A DNA stretch of 64,000 bases. Source: Calditrichota bacterium (GTDB lineage Bacteria > Calditrichota > Calditrichia > Calditrichales > J004). Positions 1-8,897 of this stretch are shown one piece after another. The stretch lies in NCBI GenBank assembly GCA_013112635.1, contig JABFGF010000002.1:868001-932000 (forward strand), in the 5' to 3' direction. Within the stretch, counting starts at the first letter, position 1, and every line of letters starts with the position of its first letter. Made by a program: the position numbers and the translations under genes. The notes under the pieces are model-generated. The model saw nothing but the letters and a program-made list of their open reading frames with translations. It had not been told where the DNA came from and did no database searches.

Positions 1-206
1 AATCCTGTTTAGAATGAAGCCGATCTTAATAAAAGGATTCCTGATCAGGTAAAAAAATGTGATCGCTAATTTAAAGCCGGGCTTAGAGAATGTCAAGCTT
101 TGTAAAAGCTTATTCACTTGGCTTTAGGAATCATTTTTTATGTATGCTTCGACTAATGATTTTATTTGATGCATCTCCTCTTCTTTGGTTACTCAAGCTG
201 AAACAT
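1..206. other. Gene-free edge stretch with one small palindrome
   Basis: I see no credible coding region here. The stretch lies downstream of the RND pump gene, which is read leftwards. At 95-111 there is a perfect palindrome with arms AAGCTTT and AAAGCTT around GTA. It is AT-rich and lacks a T-tract, so it is not a convincing terminator. Confidence 0.4.
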
Positions 207-3200
207 TTATTTTTCTTCAACAATTACCGGACTAAACATAAGGTATAAAACCGGTACAACGAGCAGCGTTAACATAGTTGAAACAGCCAGGCCGCCAATT
301 ATTGCCCAACCCATCGGCGCCCATAATGAGCCGCCAGCTAAAGTTAAAGGAAGTAAACCGCCAATAGTTGTTGCCGTTGTCAGAATAATCGGAATAAAGC
401 GAGTTGTGCTCGCCTCTTTTAAGGCCTTAAGAACTTCTTTCCCGGAACGCCGCAATTGGTTTGTATAATCGATCAAAATAATTGAATTATTGATAACAAT
501 ACCCACCAGGCTGGTTATGCCAATAAAGGCTGTAAATGAAAATGAATATCCGGTTATAAATAGTGAAATAATCGAACCAATAATTGCCAGCGGTAAAGCA
601 GACAATACAATAAAAGGCTGAGAAAAAGATTTAAACTGTAAAACCAAAACACCAAAGATCCCAATGATAGCAACAATTAGTGCCTGGCCCATTCCGCCAA
701 AAGATTCTTCCCGGCTTTCAAGCTCACCTCCAACATAATAGTTGTAACCATCCGGCCAGGTATAGTTATCCATCTTGCTAATCACAGCCTGGGTAATTGC
801 ATCTACAGAGTATCCATCAAGAACATCTGCAGTTATAGAAACGTTTCTTTGGGTTTTAAAGTGGCTGATCAATGCAGGCGAATCGGCAAACTCAACATCA
901 ACAACTTGTCGGAAAGGAACCTGGTGTCCAACAGCATTTGAAAAATAAATTTTATCAAGATCACTTAATGTAATTTTATCATCAAAAGGCATTTTAACCA
1001 CAAGATCATATTCATCACCATTTTGATCTCTGTATGTAGTAGCAGTTATGCCGGCCGCAGCCGCACGGATTGTCATATCAATGCTTGCAAGATCAAGACC
1101 CAGAATTGCAGCTTTATCTCGGTTGATGTTCATCTGAAGATCAATAGAAGAAGTAGCCAATGGGTTATTAATATTAATGGTTCCGTTTTCAGCGGAAATC
1201 ATTTCCTCAACATCATGGGCAATATTTTTTAGAATATCCAGGTTTTCACCAAGGATTTTTATAGCAATTGGTGCTTCTACAGGAGGGCCTTGTGCAAACT
1301 CTTTCACTTCAATCTTAGTACCCGCAATTTTAGGGAGAGTGTCACGAAGGCTGGAAATGAGTTGGGCCATTTTGCCCATATCTTCATCAGTTTGCTGAAC
1401 AAAAAGTTGCGCATAGTGGCTGGTTTCCCTCTGCGAAATAATATTGTAATAAATACGAGGATTACCACGGCCGACATTTGTTGCATATGTAACATCGCCG
1501 GAAAGTTCTGTAATTATGGATTCAACCTGTTTTGTAACGGCATTTGTCTTATCAAGATTTGTTCCTTTGGGCATTTTTATATCAATCAGAAATTGAGGTT
1601 TTTCAGCTTTTGGAAAAAAACTGACTCCAACGTATGGGAAAAGGAACAAAGAAAACAGTAAGGCAACAGTTGCGATGATCAGAACAATAGTGCGATTGTT
1701 TAATGCTTTTGATAAAATCCATTTATAATGTTTCTCAATAATATGGTTTAATGAACGGAACAGCATTTTATCTTTATCATTTTGTTCAAATTTAAGATAC
1801 TTTTTTGAAAGATACGGTGTTAAAGTTAGTGCCAGAACTAGTGATGCACTTAAAATGTAAACAACCGTAACCGGCATACTGCGGATAAAATCTCCTGTAA
1901 TACCCGGCATAAAAATGATTGGGACAAATGCCAGTATAGTTGTTACAGTTGAGCTGGCAACTGCCCATCCAACCTGACTAACACCACGAATAGCGGACTC
2001 TTTTTTGCTGTAACCGAGGCGGCGAAAACGGATAATATTTTCAACAACAACTATGGCGTTATCAACCAACAACCCAAGTGCAATAACCATGGCTACAATT
2101 GACATTTGCTCCAATCCATATCCACTCATATCCACAAATCCAATTGCAATAATTATGGAGAGAGGGATTACCAAAGCTATTATCATAGAAGTTTTTAAAC
2201 CAAATGCCAAAAAGACAATTAACCCGACTAAAAGCATACCGCCAGCAAGATTAGAAAAAAATGTGTCCATCCTTTTTTCAACACTCAGGGATTGATCAAA
2301 AACAGTTTCAAGCTGGATGTCTTGAGGCAGTTTTTCTTTGAAGTCGGTAACCTCCTTTTTTACTGCCCCAACGACATTAAAAATATTTGTTCCGCTTTTT
2401 TGTGTTACTGTTATAAAAAGAGATTTTTTATCTCTGAAACGCGCAATATAATTCTGTTCTTCATAGTCAATTTCAACAGAGGCGATGTCCTTTATATAAA
2501 CCGGTTTGTTCAAACGGGCATGGACAACAGTGTTACGAATCTCATTTAATGACTCGTATGAACCGCTTGTTTTTATATTAAAACTTTTGGGCCCAAGTTT
2601 TATTGTTCCACCGGGAATGTTCGAATTACTGCTTTGCAAAGCACCAATAATTTGCTGCAGAGGAATGTTTAGTTGAGCAATTTTTTGAAAATCCAGCTTA
2701 ATTTGAACTTGCTGATCTGGTGCTGCCCAAACTTTACTTTTCTTAACGCCGCTAATTCGCTCTAAGCGTGTTTTTAAAATATCGGCCTTTTTTTCAAGCT
2801 CGTTGTAGCTAAGCGAATCAGAGTTTATTGCAAGCTGGACCACAACAACATCCGAAATGGACCACTTAAGAATATCAAGCAAAAGGATATCTTTCGGCAG
2901 CTTGTTTCTAACCCGGTTAACTTTTTGCAGCACATCACTATATTTATCTTCGGCATCGGTTCCGGCAATAAACTCCACAGAAATGACAGCTAATCCATTT
3001 TCAATAGTTGTGTTAAATTTGTGAATATCTTCCAGCTCATTTATAGCTTCTTCAATAGGATCAACAACCAACCGTTCCAAATCTTCTGTACTGGCTCCGG
3101 GATAAACCACAACAACATTTGTCCCCGGAGGAGTGACAGCCGGATCTTCTGATCTTGGCATTGAAAAAAATGATACAACCCCCATTAATGAAAGGAGCAA

Positions 3201-3254
3201 AACCATCATTATGGTAAACTGATGATTATCTATTGCAATTTTGGGTAATTTCAT
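207..3254 (-). CDS. RND-family efflux pump, inner-membrane permease (AcrB/HAE1-like)
   Basis: This is the proton-driven inner-membrane pump of a tripartite efflux system, 1015 residues long and of normal family size. The layout is the duplicated RND one: a first membrane helix near residues 15-32, a large periplasmic loop, a helix block at about 335-545, a second periplasmic loop, and a last helix block from about 855 to the end. The fourth-helix motif GLLVDNAIVVVEN, with the proton-relay Asp near residue 397, is intact. It is the last gene of a tetR-tolC-adaptor-pump set on the minus strand, 26 bp after the adaptor. The substrate cannot be read from sequence; the HAE1 type suggests hydrophobic or amphiphilic drugs, detergents or lipids. 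Confidence 0.95.
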   Translation of the reverse strand: MKLPKIAIDNHQFTIMMVLLLSLMGVVSFFSMPRSEDPAVTPPGTNVVVVYPGASTEDLERLVVDPIEEAINELEDIHKFNTTIENGLAVISVEFIAGTDAEDKYSDVLQKVNRVRNKLPKDILLLDILKWSISDVVVVQLAINSDSLSYNELEKKADILKTRLERISGVKKSKVWAAPDQQVQIKLDFQKIAQLNIPLQQIIGALQSSNSNIPGGTIKLGPKSFNIKTSGSYESLNEIRNTVVHARLNKPVYIKDIASVEIDYEEQNYIARFRDKKSLFITVTQKSGTNIFNVVGAVKKEVTDFKEKLPQDIQLETVFDQSLSVEKRMDTFFSNLAGGMLLVGLIVFLAFGLKTSMIIALVIPLSIIIAIGFVDMSGYGLEQMSIVAMVIALGLLVDNAIVVVENIIRFRRLGYSKKESAIRGVSQVGWAVASSTVTTILAFVPIIFMPGITGDFIRSMPVTVVYILSASLVLALTLTPYLSKKYLKFEQNDKDKMLFRSLNHIIEKHYKWILSKALNNRTIVLIIATVALLFSLFLFPYVGVSFFPKAEKPQFLIDIKMPKGTNLDKTNAVTKQVESIITELSGDVTYATNVGRGNPRIYYNIISQRETSHYAQLFVQQTDEDMGKMAQLISSLRDTLPKIAGTKIEVKEFAQGPPVEAPIAIKILGENLDILKNIAHDVEEMISAENGTININNPLATSSIDLQMNINRDKAAILGLDLASIDMTIRAAAAGITATTYRDQNGDEYDLVVKMPFDDKITLSDLDKIYFSNAVGHQVPFRQVVDVEFADSPALISHFKTQRNVSITADVLDGYSVDAITQAVISKMDNYTWPDGYNYYVGGELESREESFGGMGQALIVAIIGIFGVLVLQFKSFSQPFIVLSALPLAIIGSIISLFITGYSFSFTAFIGITSLVGIVINNSIILIDYTNQLRRSGKEVLKALKEASTTRFIPIILTTATTIGGLLPLTLAGGSLWAPMGWAIIGGLAVSTMLTLLVVPVLYLMFSPVIVEEK

Positions 3255-3280
3255 GTTTTAACTTTCTCTTTTTATTCAAG

Positions 3281-4321
3281 TTAATTTATTATTGTAACCA
3301 ATGAACCACTTGTAAGATAATCATTTCCTTCACCGGCAACTTTATCAATTCCTTCAAGTCCTTCACTAATTACAACCTGATCATCCAGTAATAAGGAAAT
3401 TTTCACTTTCTGTTTTTTTGCAATATTTTGCCCGTCAATTTTGAAAACATAGCCACTTTTACCAGATGCACCTAAAAGTGATTCTATTGGAATTATGCTA
3501 ACTTGCTCTCGTTTTTGTGGTAATATCTTTGCTTTGCCTATAAACCCGGAATATAGGATTTGCTTAGAAGTCGCCAGCTGTAACTCCACTTCAAAAGTTC
3601 CACTTCCCTTACTTGCGCCGGCAGCGATTTGGGAAACAGTTGCATTAAATATACTTCCGGGGAAGGCATCAAATTCAAGAGTAGCAGGATCACCAAGTTG
3701 TAACTTCACAACATCTTTATCAGAGACACCGACTTTTAAAACAAATGCCTCATTTGTTGAACCAAAAGAGAGAATAGGGCGCCCCTGAGAAGTCAGTTCA
3801 TTTTTCTCAGCAAAACGGGATAGAATTTTACCATCAGTTGGGGCATATATTTTTGAATGCTGTTCATTGAAAGAGGCGATTTTTGCATTAGATCTTGCCA
3901 CATCAAGAGCCGTTTTAACATTTTGCTTTTGTTCAAGAGTCACAACTTTTTCATTATAAAGGTTTTCTATTCTTGCCATATCACGCTTTGCTTTGGCAAG
4001 GGCACTTTCTGCCTGCTCACGATAAGACGATATTTCTTCAAGATCCAGCTGTGCCAGTAGTTGTCCTTTTTTCACTTTTTGTCCGGCGTCTACAAAAATA
4101 TTTTTGATAACGCCACCAGTTTTAAATGATAAAAGAACTTCTTCTTTTGCAGCCAACAATCCACTTGTATTAATCGGGGTTTGTAATTCAGTTGAAACAA
4201 CTTCAACCATTTTAACCTTGATACTTTTAAGTTCATTGTTTTCCTGGGCTTGGGATTCGCAGCCTATAAACAATAAATACGAGATACTTAACATCAGAAA
4301 TAAAAGTGTTATTTTTTTCAT
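3281..4321 (-). CDS. RND efflux periplasmic adaptor (HlyD/AcrA family), lipoprotein
   Basis: This membrane-fusion protein bridges the RND pump and the TolC channel. An in-frame start lies further upstream at 4363, inside the tolC gene. I chose ATG 4321 because AGGAG precedes it and because it gives a clean lipoprotein signal with the lipobox FIGC (Cys21). The mature protein has a short biotinyl-lipoyl half motif (GQKVKKGQLLAQLD), a coiled-coil hairpin (about residues 95-150 of this frame), a second lipoyl half (APTDGKILSRFAEKNEL) and a beta-barrel domain. It lies between tolC and the pump, as is usual for these operons. Lipid anchoring, as in AcrA/MexA, is inferred from the lipobox. Confidence 0.93.
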   Translation of the reverse strand: MKKITLLFLMLSISYLLFIGCESQAQENNELKSIKVKMVEVVSTELQTPINTSGLLAAKEEVLLSFKTGGVIKNIFVDAGQKVKKGQLLAQLDLEEISSYREQAESALAKAKRDMARIENLYNEKVVTLEQKQNVKTALDVARSNAKIASFNEQHSKIYAPTDGKILSRFAEKNELTSQGRPILSFGSTNEAFVLKVGVSDKDVVKLQLGDPATLEFDAFPGSIFNATVSQIAAGASKGSGTFEVELQLATSKQILYSGFIGKAKILPQKREQVSIIPIESLLGASGKSGYVFKIDGQNIAKKQKVKISLLLDDQVVISEGLEGIDKVAGEGNDYLTSGSLVTIIN

Positions 4322-4340
4322 GATAAACTCCTTTGTTAAA

Positions 4341-5723
4341 TTAATTAGAATTTCCCAAAACATGATCCAGCTCAGCTTGCTTTATAAAAAAATCATATTT
4401 TGAAATAATATTATTTATCCTGGAATTGGTCATATTTAACCGTGCATCAATAAACTCAATCTGAGAGGCGACCCCTTCCTTGTATTTTGTTGATACAATT
4501 TTAAAAGATTCGTTGGCCTGGGTTTCCTGCTTTTGGGCACTTAATAAAGTTTTATGCGAAACCTGTAAACCCCAAACAGCATTTTTTACCTGCATACGAA
4601 TTTGCTTTCTAAGTTCATTAGATCGTGCCTGCATAATTTTATTATCCATTGCAGCTTGCTCCCTTTTGGCATTATCCTGAAACCCGTTAAACAAATTCCA
4701 GCTTAAAACAGCAGAGGCCATCCAATAATCATTTTCTTTACTAAAATTATATTCCGCGCCCTGGAAACCATAATCCATAACCAGGTTAAGGTTAGGAAAA
4801 TAACCGCTGCCTGAAAGAGCGTGGGCATTTTCTGTTGCTGATAAAGCATGTTCAATCTGCCGGATTTCATCCCGATGCTTTAGAGCACGTTCCTCAGAAG
4901 TGTTAAGATTTATTACAGGGTAAAGTGGGGATTCATTGTTTTCGCTGATTAAGATATCTTCATCCAAAGGCCGGTTTAATAAAAAGTTAAAATAAGATTT
5001 GGCTAGAATGTTTTTATGTTTTGCTTCTTCAAGCTGCTGATCAACTTTTAGTTTTTCGGAACCGGCGCGATAAATAACATCTATTGTCACCATATCATTA
5101 TCATAAAGAGCCTGGCTAACCCGAATGTTTTCATTTAATAAATCAAGAGTTCCCTCAAACAAAGTAACAAGCTGAATAGTTTGCATATATTTATAATAAG
5201 CGGATTTTATTTCTGAAATAAGCTGGCTTTTGTAAGCTCTTACTTCCGACATAGAGGCTTCAGACAAATTATCTTTAAGTTGATAATTATAGTATATAGC
5301 GGGTTGGATTAACGGTTGCACAAGGCGAAGCTTTGTTTCATGTTCTTCCTTTCGTAAAAAAGGAATTTGTTCATTTTCCAATGTTGGGAAGTTTTGCTGC
5401 GGCAATCCTGTGGCAGCAAAAAGCTGGTTTAATGAGCCGTAAACCGGGTTCATTAAGTCGCCAACCGGAAAAATAATTTCACGTCCGCCACCAGCTCGTG
5501 AGTAGCGTGCCTCAATTGAAATGGACGGCATAAACATTCCACGCGCCTCTTTCAGCGCCGCGGAGCTTTTCTGATACGAAAAGTTCTTTTGTTTTAAAGC
5601 TTGATTGTTTTGTATGCCTATTAAAACATACTCCTCCAAAACCTTCTCCATGCTTTCCTGAGCGTACCCATTTTCAAAAACAAGGAAAGGTATAATCCAT
5701 AAAAAGCTAATTATTTGTCGCAT
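4341..5723 (-). CDS. TolC-family outer-membrane efflux channel
   Basis: This is the outer-membrane channel subunit of the tripartite efflux system, about 460 residues, a normal length for TolC/OprM proteins. It starts with a signal peptide ending near GYAQES. Two OEP repeats rich in long helices follow, with typical passages such as the late SFKIVSTKYKEGVASQIEFI. Two start codons are close together. ATG 5727-5729 has GGAGA almost touching it, while ATG 5721-5723 has GGAG at a 7-base spacing, so I prefer the latter. The gene follows tetR at 60 bp, and the gap holds a palindromic operator (5751-5767). Channel function is firm; partner pairing is inferred from synteny. Confidence 0.93.
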   Translation of the reverse strand: MRQIISFLWIIPFLVFENGYAQESMEKVLEEYVLIGIQNNQALKQKNFSYQKSSAALKEARGMFMPSISIEARYSRAGGGREIIFPVGDLMNPVYGSLNQLFAATGLPQQNFPTLENEQIPFLRKEEHETKLRLVQPLIQPAIYYNYQLKDNLSEASMSEVRAYKSQLISEIKSAYYKYMQTIQLVTLFEGTLDLLNENIRVSQALYDNDMVTIDVIYRAGSEKLKVDQQLEEAKHKNILAKSYFNFLLNRPLDEDILISENNESPLYPVINLNTSEERALKHRDEIRQIEHALSATENAHALSGSGYFPNLNLVMDYGFQGAEYNFSKENDYWMASAVLSWNLFNGFQDNAKREQAAMDNKIMQARSNELRKQIRMQVKNAVWGLQVSHKTLLSAQKQETQANESFKIVSTKYKEGVASQIEFIDARLNMTNSRINNIISKYDFFIKQAELDHVLGNSN

Positions 5724-5750
5724 ATACATTCTCCATACTAATGTTGATTT

Positions 5751-5767
5751 AATGACTGCGAGTCATT
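5751..5767. promoter_or_regulatory. Palindromic operator, probable TetR-family site in front of tolC
   Basis: Perfect inverted repeat AATGACT-GCG-AGTCATT lying between tetR and tolC. Its 15-bp core ATGACTGCGAGTCAT matches 12 of 15 positions of the palindrome in front of tetR (6434-6448). On the minus strand it falls between a TTGCAC hexamer and a weak CATTAA hexamer 17 bp apart, a position where a bound repressor would block transcription. The sequence is seen directly; binding by the adjacent regulator is inferred. Confidence 0.65.
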
Positions 5768-5783
5768 GTTGGTGCAAAAAAAT

Positions 5784-6416
5784 TTATTTTTTTAACGAAC
5801 GTCCAATCATCTCAAAAGAGAGTTCAACCAAATCATTGACTTTGACACCATGCTGCTCTTCAATATGAGATCCACGCTGAGAAATTACTGTAATGATCCC
5901 TGTACAGTGAGCCCACATAACAGTAGCTACTTGCAGTGGATCTAAGTCTGACCTGATGCTTTCATCATTTATACCTTCCTGAACAGCTTCTACTACAGGC
6001 TGCAATGTTCTGTTTACTTGTTCCTCACATGTTTGGGCGTTTTCGTTATTATCAATTTGTATGTCACTTGTTTCAAAATAAACCATTGAATTAAAATAGT
6101 TGGGATATTTATGTGCAAATTCAAAATATGTTTCACCCATTCTTCGTGATTTGCAAAGCCCATTTTCAGAAACTTTTAATGCCTCGCGAAACATTTTTTC
6201 CAGTATTTTCATGCCTCGTACGGTTATTGCCAGATAAAGATCTTCTTTACTTTTAAAATAAAGATATAATGTTCCTTTACTGTATTCGGCTTCTTTTGCT
6301 ACCTCATCCATCGTTGTATTAGCAAGCCCTTTGCTGAAAAAGAGTTTTTCCGCTGCATTAATAATGTCATTACGTCTTTGATGTTTTTCTCTTTCTTTAC
6401 GCTCACTAATTCCCAT
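5784..6416 (-). CDS. TetR/AcrR-family transcriptional regulator
   Basis: This is a 210-residue one-component regulator. The N-terminal helix-turn-helix domain (about residues 17-62) carries the family pattern IINAAEKLFFSKGLANTTMDEVA followed by YSKGTLYLYFKSKEDL. The remainder is a helical ligand-binding domain. The start ATG is preceded by AAGGAAG. The gene heads the efflux operon and is read in the same direction. Palindromes with the same core lie in front of it and in front of tolC, so it probably represses both itself and the pump until an effector binds. The effector cannot be predicted. Confidence 0.93.
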   Translation of the reverse strand: MGISERKEREKHQRRNDIINAAEKLFFSKGLANTTMDEVAKEAEYSKGTLYLYFKSKEDLYLAITVRGMKILEKMFREALKVSENGLCKSRRMGETYFEFAHKYPNYFNSMVYFETSDIQIDNNENAQTCEEQVNRTLQPVVEAVQEGINDESIRSDLDPLQVATVMWAHCTGIITVISQRGSHIEEQHGVKVNDLVELSFEMIGRSLKK

Positions 6417-6433
6417 GTTCTTCCTTGTATAAA

Positions 6434-6448
6434 ATGACCGATAGTCAT
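6434..6448. promoter_or_regulatory. Palindromic operator in front of tetR
   Basis: Inverted repeat ATGAC-CGATA-GTCAT, 18 bp upstream of the tetR start and within the 200-bp gap shared with the divergent uppP gene. It has the same 15-bp length and the same outer arms as the site before tolC, which supports autoregulation by the TetR-family protein. Divergent control of uppP is possible but less likely, because the site is about 170 bp from that start. Confidence 0.6.
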
Positions 6449-6616
6449 AAATTGAGCTGGAATATAATTATTGAAATTTGAGAAAGCAAGTTTTTTATTT
6501 TTTACAGTCCCTTTTATGTTTTTCCGGGCCGTTATCATTAACCCATTTGTTTGATTTATCAATTTTGGATAGATTACCCTTTTTAAAAAATAAAAAGGAC
6601 TTAACCCGGGAAATAA

Positions 6617-7426
6617 ATGGAACTTATAAAATCAATTATTTTGGGGCTTGTACAAGGATTGTCGGAGTTTTTACCAATATCCAGCTCAGGTCACCTGGTC
6701 ATTTTTGCAGAGATACTTAATTTTCATGAAGAAGGGATTGCCTTTGAAGTATTTGTTCATTTTGGGACATTGTTATCCATCCTGGTTGCATTTCGCAAAG
6801 AATTAATACAAATGATAATCGCCCTATATCAGGTTCCAATCAAAAAAAATAATGACCCGGAATTACAAGAATATTTTAAATGGGATTTATATGTTATCAT
6901 CGCCACAATTCCTGCCGGTGTAATTGGGCTTACATTTAAAGATCAAATTGAAACCGCTTTTTCAAATGTTTTGCTTGTATATTTTATGCTGGCTATTACC
7001 GGGTTGATTATGACTTTGACGCCTTATTTAAAAGATCGCGGCACACTGTTTAAAACTTCAAACACTTTTCTGATTGGAGTAGCTCAGGCATTTGCAATTT
7101 TGCCGGGGATTTCCAGAAGTGGCAGTACAATTTTCACCGGTCTGCTTTTCGGTATAGATCGTGATAAAGTTGCCCGCTTTTCATTTATAATGTCTATTCC
7201 GGCGGTTTTTGGGGCAGTACTTTTAAAAACAAAAGATTTAATGGAAGTTGGCATCGACTCATCCGGAATGTTGAATTATTTTGCCGGGACAATTGTTGCA
7301 TTTGCTACTGGTTATTTGGCGATTATCTGGCTTTTGGATATTGTAAAAAAAGGCAAACTACAATGGTTTGGATATTACTGTTTTGTAGTATCGGCTCTTG
7401 GCTTGGGGTGGCACTTTTTGGGATAA
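6617..7426 (+). CDS. uppP: Undecaprenyl-diphosphatase UppP (BacA)
   Basis: This integral membrane phosphatase recycles undecaprenyl pyrophosphate to the monophosphate lipid carrier used for peptidoglycan and surface-glycan export. Its 269 residues and many hydrophobic segments fit the family. Both signature regions are present: the N-terminal (E/Q)GLxEFLPISSSGHL type at residues 14-28, and a second one, GISRSGSTIFTGLLFG, near 163-178 with the conserved PGISRSG core. A weak GGGA lies upstream of the ATG. Its stop codon directly abuts the next start, so it is probably cotranscribed with the SNF transporter and holA. Loss of this family raises bacitracin sensitivity in other bacteria. Confidence 0.96.
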   Translation: MELIKSIILGLVQGLSEFLPISSSGHLVIFAEILNFHEEGIAFEVFVHFGTLLSILVAFRKELIQMIIALYQVPIKKNNDPELQEYFKWDLYVIIATIPAGVIGLTFKDQIETAFSNVLLVYFMLAITGLIMTLTPYLKDRGTLFKTSNTFLIGVAQAFAILPGISRSGSTIFTGLLFGIDRDKVARFSFIMSIPAVFGAVLLKTKDLMEVGIDSSGMLNYFAGTIVAFATGYLAIIWLLDIVKKGKLQWFGYYCFVVSALGLGWHFLG

Positions 7427-8896
7427 ATGGATATGCATAAAATAGAATCATTCAGTTCACGATTTGGTTTGATAGCAGCAACCCTGGGCATGGCAATTGG
7501 TGCGGGAAATATTTGGCGTTTTCCACGTCTTGCCGGTCAATATGGCGGTTCATTTATTATTCCCTGGCTCATCTTCCTTTTTTTGTGGTCTATTCCTTTG
7601 TTAATGGTTGAGTTTTCTGTGGGAATGAAAACACGTAAAGGGGTGCTCGGTGCTTTTAAAAAAGCTATGGGTGAAAAATACACCTGGATGGGATGGTTTG
7701 TAGCATTCTGTACAAGCGCAATTATGTTTTATTATTCAGTTGTAAGCGGTTGGGCTCTAAAATATTTTTTGCTTGCCGTTTCAAGTGAATTAACAACTCT
7801 TAATCACGAACAGTTTTGGACAAGTTACACCACATCCTACAATGAGCCGGTTCTTTTTCATTTTGTTTCATTGGCCCTTGCAGAAATTTTAATTTACCTC
7901 GGTGTGGTCAAAGGGATAGAGCGTTTTTCAAAAATAATAATTCCGACTTTATATATTCTTTTAATAATATCTGCAATAAAAGCAATAAGCTTATCAGGAT
8001 CTGATGTTGGGCTATCCTATCTGTTTTCTTTTGAGCTTCAAAAATTAGGCGATTACAAAATCTGGCTTGATGGACTTTCTCAATCAGCTTGGTCTACAGG
8101 CGCGGGTTGGGGATTGGTTTTAACATATGCTGTTTATGCAAAAAATAAAGCCCGCATTACAGGTAATGTTTTTATTACCGGGATCGGAAATAATTTTGCA
8201 TCTATTTTAGCTGGCTTGGTCATTATTCCAACAATCTTTGCATTAAGCCCCTCAACAGATGTAGCAAGTTCAGCACTGGCATCCGGAAACCAGGGACTTG
8301 CATTTATTGCCATTCCAAAACTTTTTTCACAGATGAGCGCAGGGGGTATTTTTGCGATTATCTTTTTTATGGCACTGTTTTTTGCAGCTCTTTCCAGCCT
8401 TATATCAATGTTAGAGCTCGCATCACGGGTAATGATGGACTTTGGAATGGATCGAAAAAAAGCAGTCATTGTTATCGCCTTAATTACTGCCATAGTAGGC
8501 ACTCCATCTGCTATATCAATGGATTTTTTCAACAATCAGGATTGGGTTTGGGGGCTTGGATTAATTTTAAGTGGCTTATTTTTTACTTTACTTGTATTGA
8601 AAGTTGGCGTAACAAAATTTGTAGATGAATGGTACCAACCACAAAAGTACACTACTTTCACGCATTTGGCATTTAAAGTATTATTTTATGTTTTATTGCC
8701 TCTTGAATTTATTGCCATGCTTGGATGGTGGTTTTATCAATCAGTAACCCGGTTACCAGAGTCTTCATGGGATATTTTTGAGAGTTTCAGTTTGGGGACT
8801 ACACTTTTTCAATGGATTTTTATTTTGGCAATAGGTATTATTTTTAACAAGAAAATCAACAATTGGATGTCTAAAACGGAGTCGAAGGAGAATTAA
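7427..8896 (+). CDS. Sodium-dependent transporter, SNF/NSS family (LeuT-like)
   Basis: This is a sodium-coupled symporter of the neurotransmitter:sodium symporter family, 489 residues with about twelve predicted helices. The helix-1 signature is clear (ATLGMAIGAGNIWRFPRLAG), including the unwound region that binds Na+ and substrate. It is followed by the conserved GGSFIIPW turn. Bacterial members carry amino acids or related compounds, but the substrate is not readable here. The ATG follows the uppP stop without a gap; a second in-frame ATG six bases later (7433) is an alternative start. Its stop is one base before the holA ATG, so the three genes form a compact unit. Confidence 0.92.
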   Translation: MDMHKIESFSSRFGLIAATLGMAIGAGNIWRFPRLAGQYGGSFIIPWLIFLFLWSIPLLMVEFSVGMKTRKGVLGAFKKAMGEKYTWMGWFVAFCTSAIMFYYSVVSGWALKYFLLAVSSELTTLNHEQFWTSYTTSYNEPVLFHFVSLALAEILIYLGVVKGIERFSKIIIPTLYILLIISAIKAISLSGSDVGLSYLFSFELQKLGDYKIWLDGLSQSAWSTGAGWGLVLTYAVYAKNKARITGNVFITGIGNNFASILAGLVIIPTIFALSPSTDVASSALASGNQGLAFIAIPKLFSQMSAGGIFAIIFFMALFFAALSSLISMLELASRVMMDFGMDRKKAVIVIALITAIVGTPSAISMDFFNNQDWVWGLGLILSGLFFTLLVLKVGVTKFVDEWYQPQKYTTFTHLAFKVLFYVLLPLEFIAMLGWWFYQSVTRLPESSWDIFESFSLGTTLFQWIFILAIGIIFNKKINNWMSKTESKEN

Positions 8897-8897
8897 A

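Noticed and set aside
124-174. 16-codon reading frame on the minus strand behind AAGAGGAG
   Set aside because: The SD touches the ATG, the frame is very short and I cannot compare it with other genomes.
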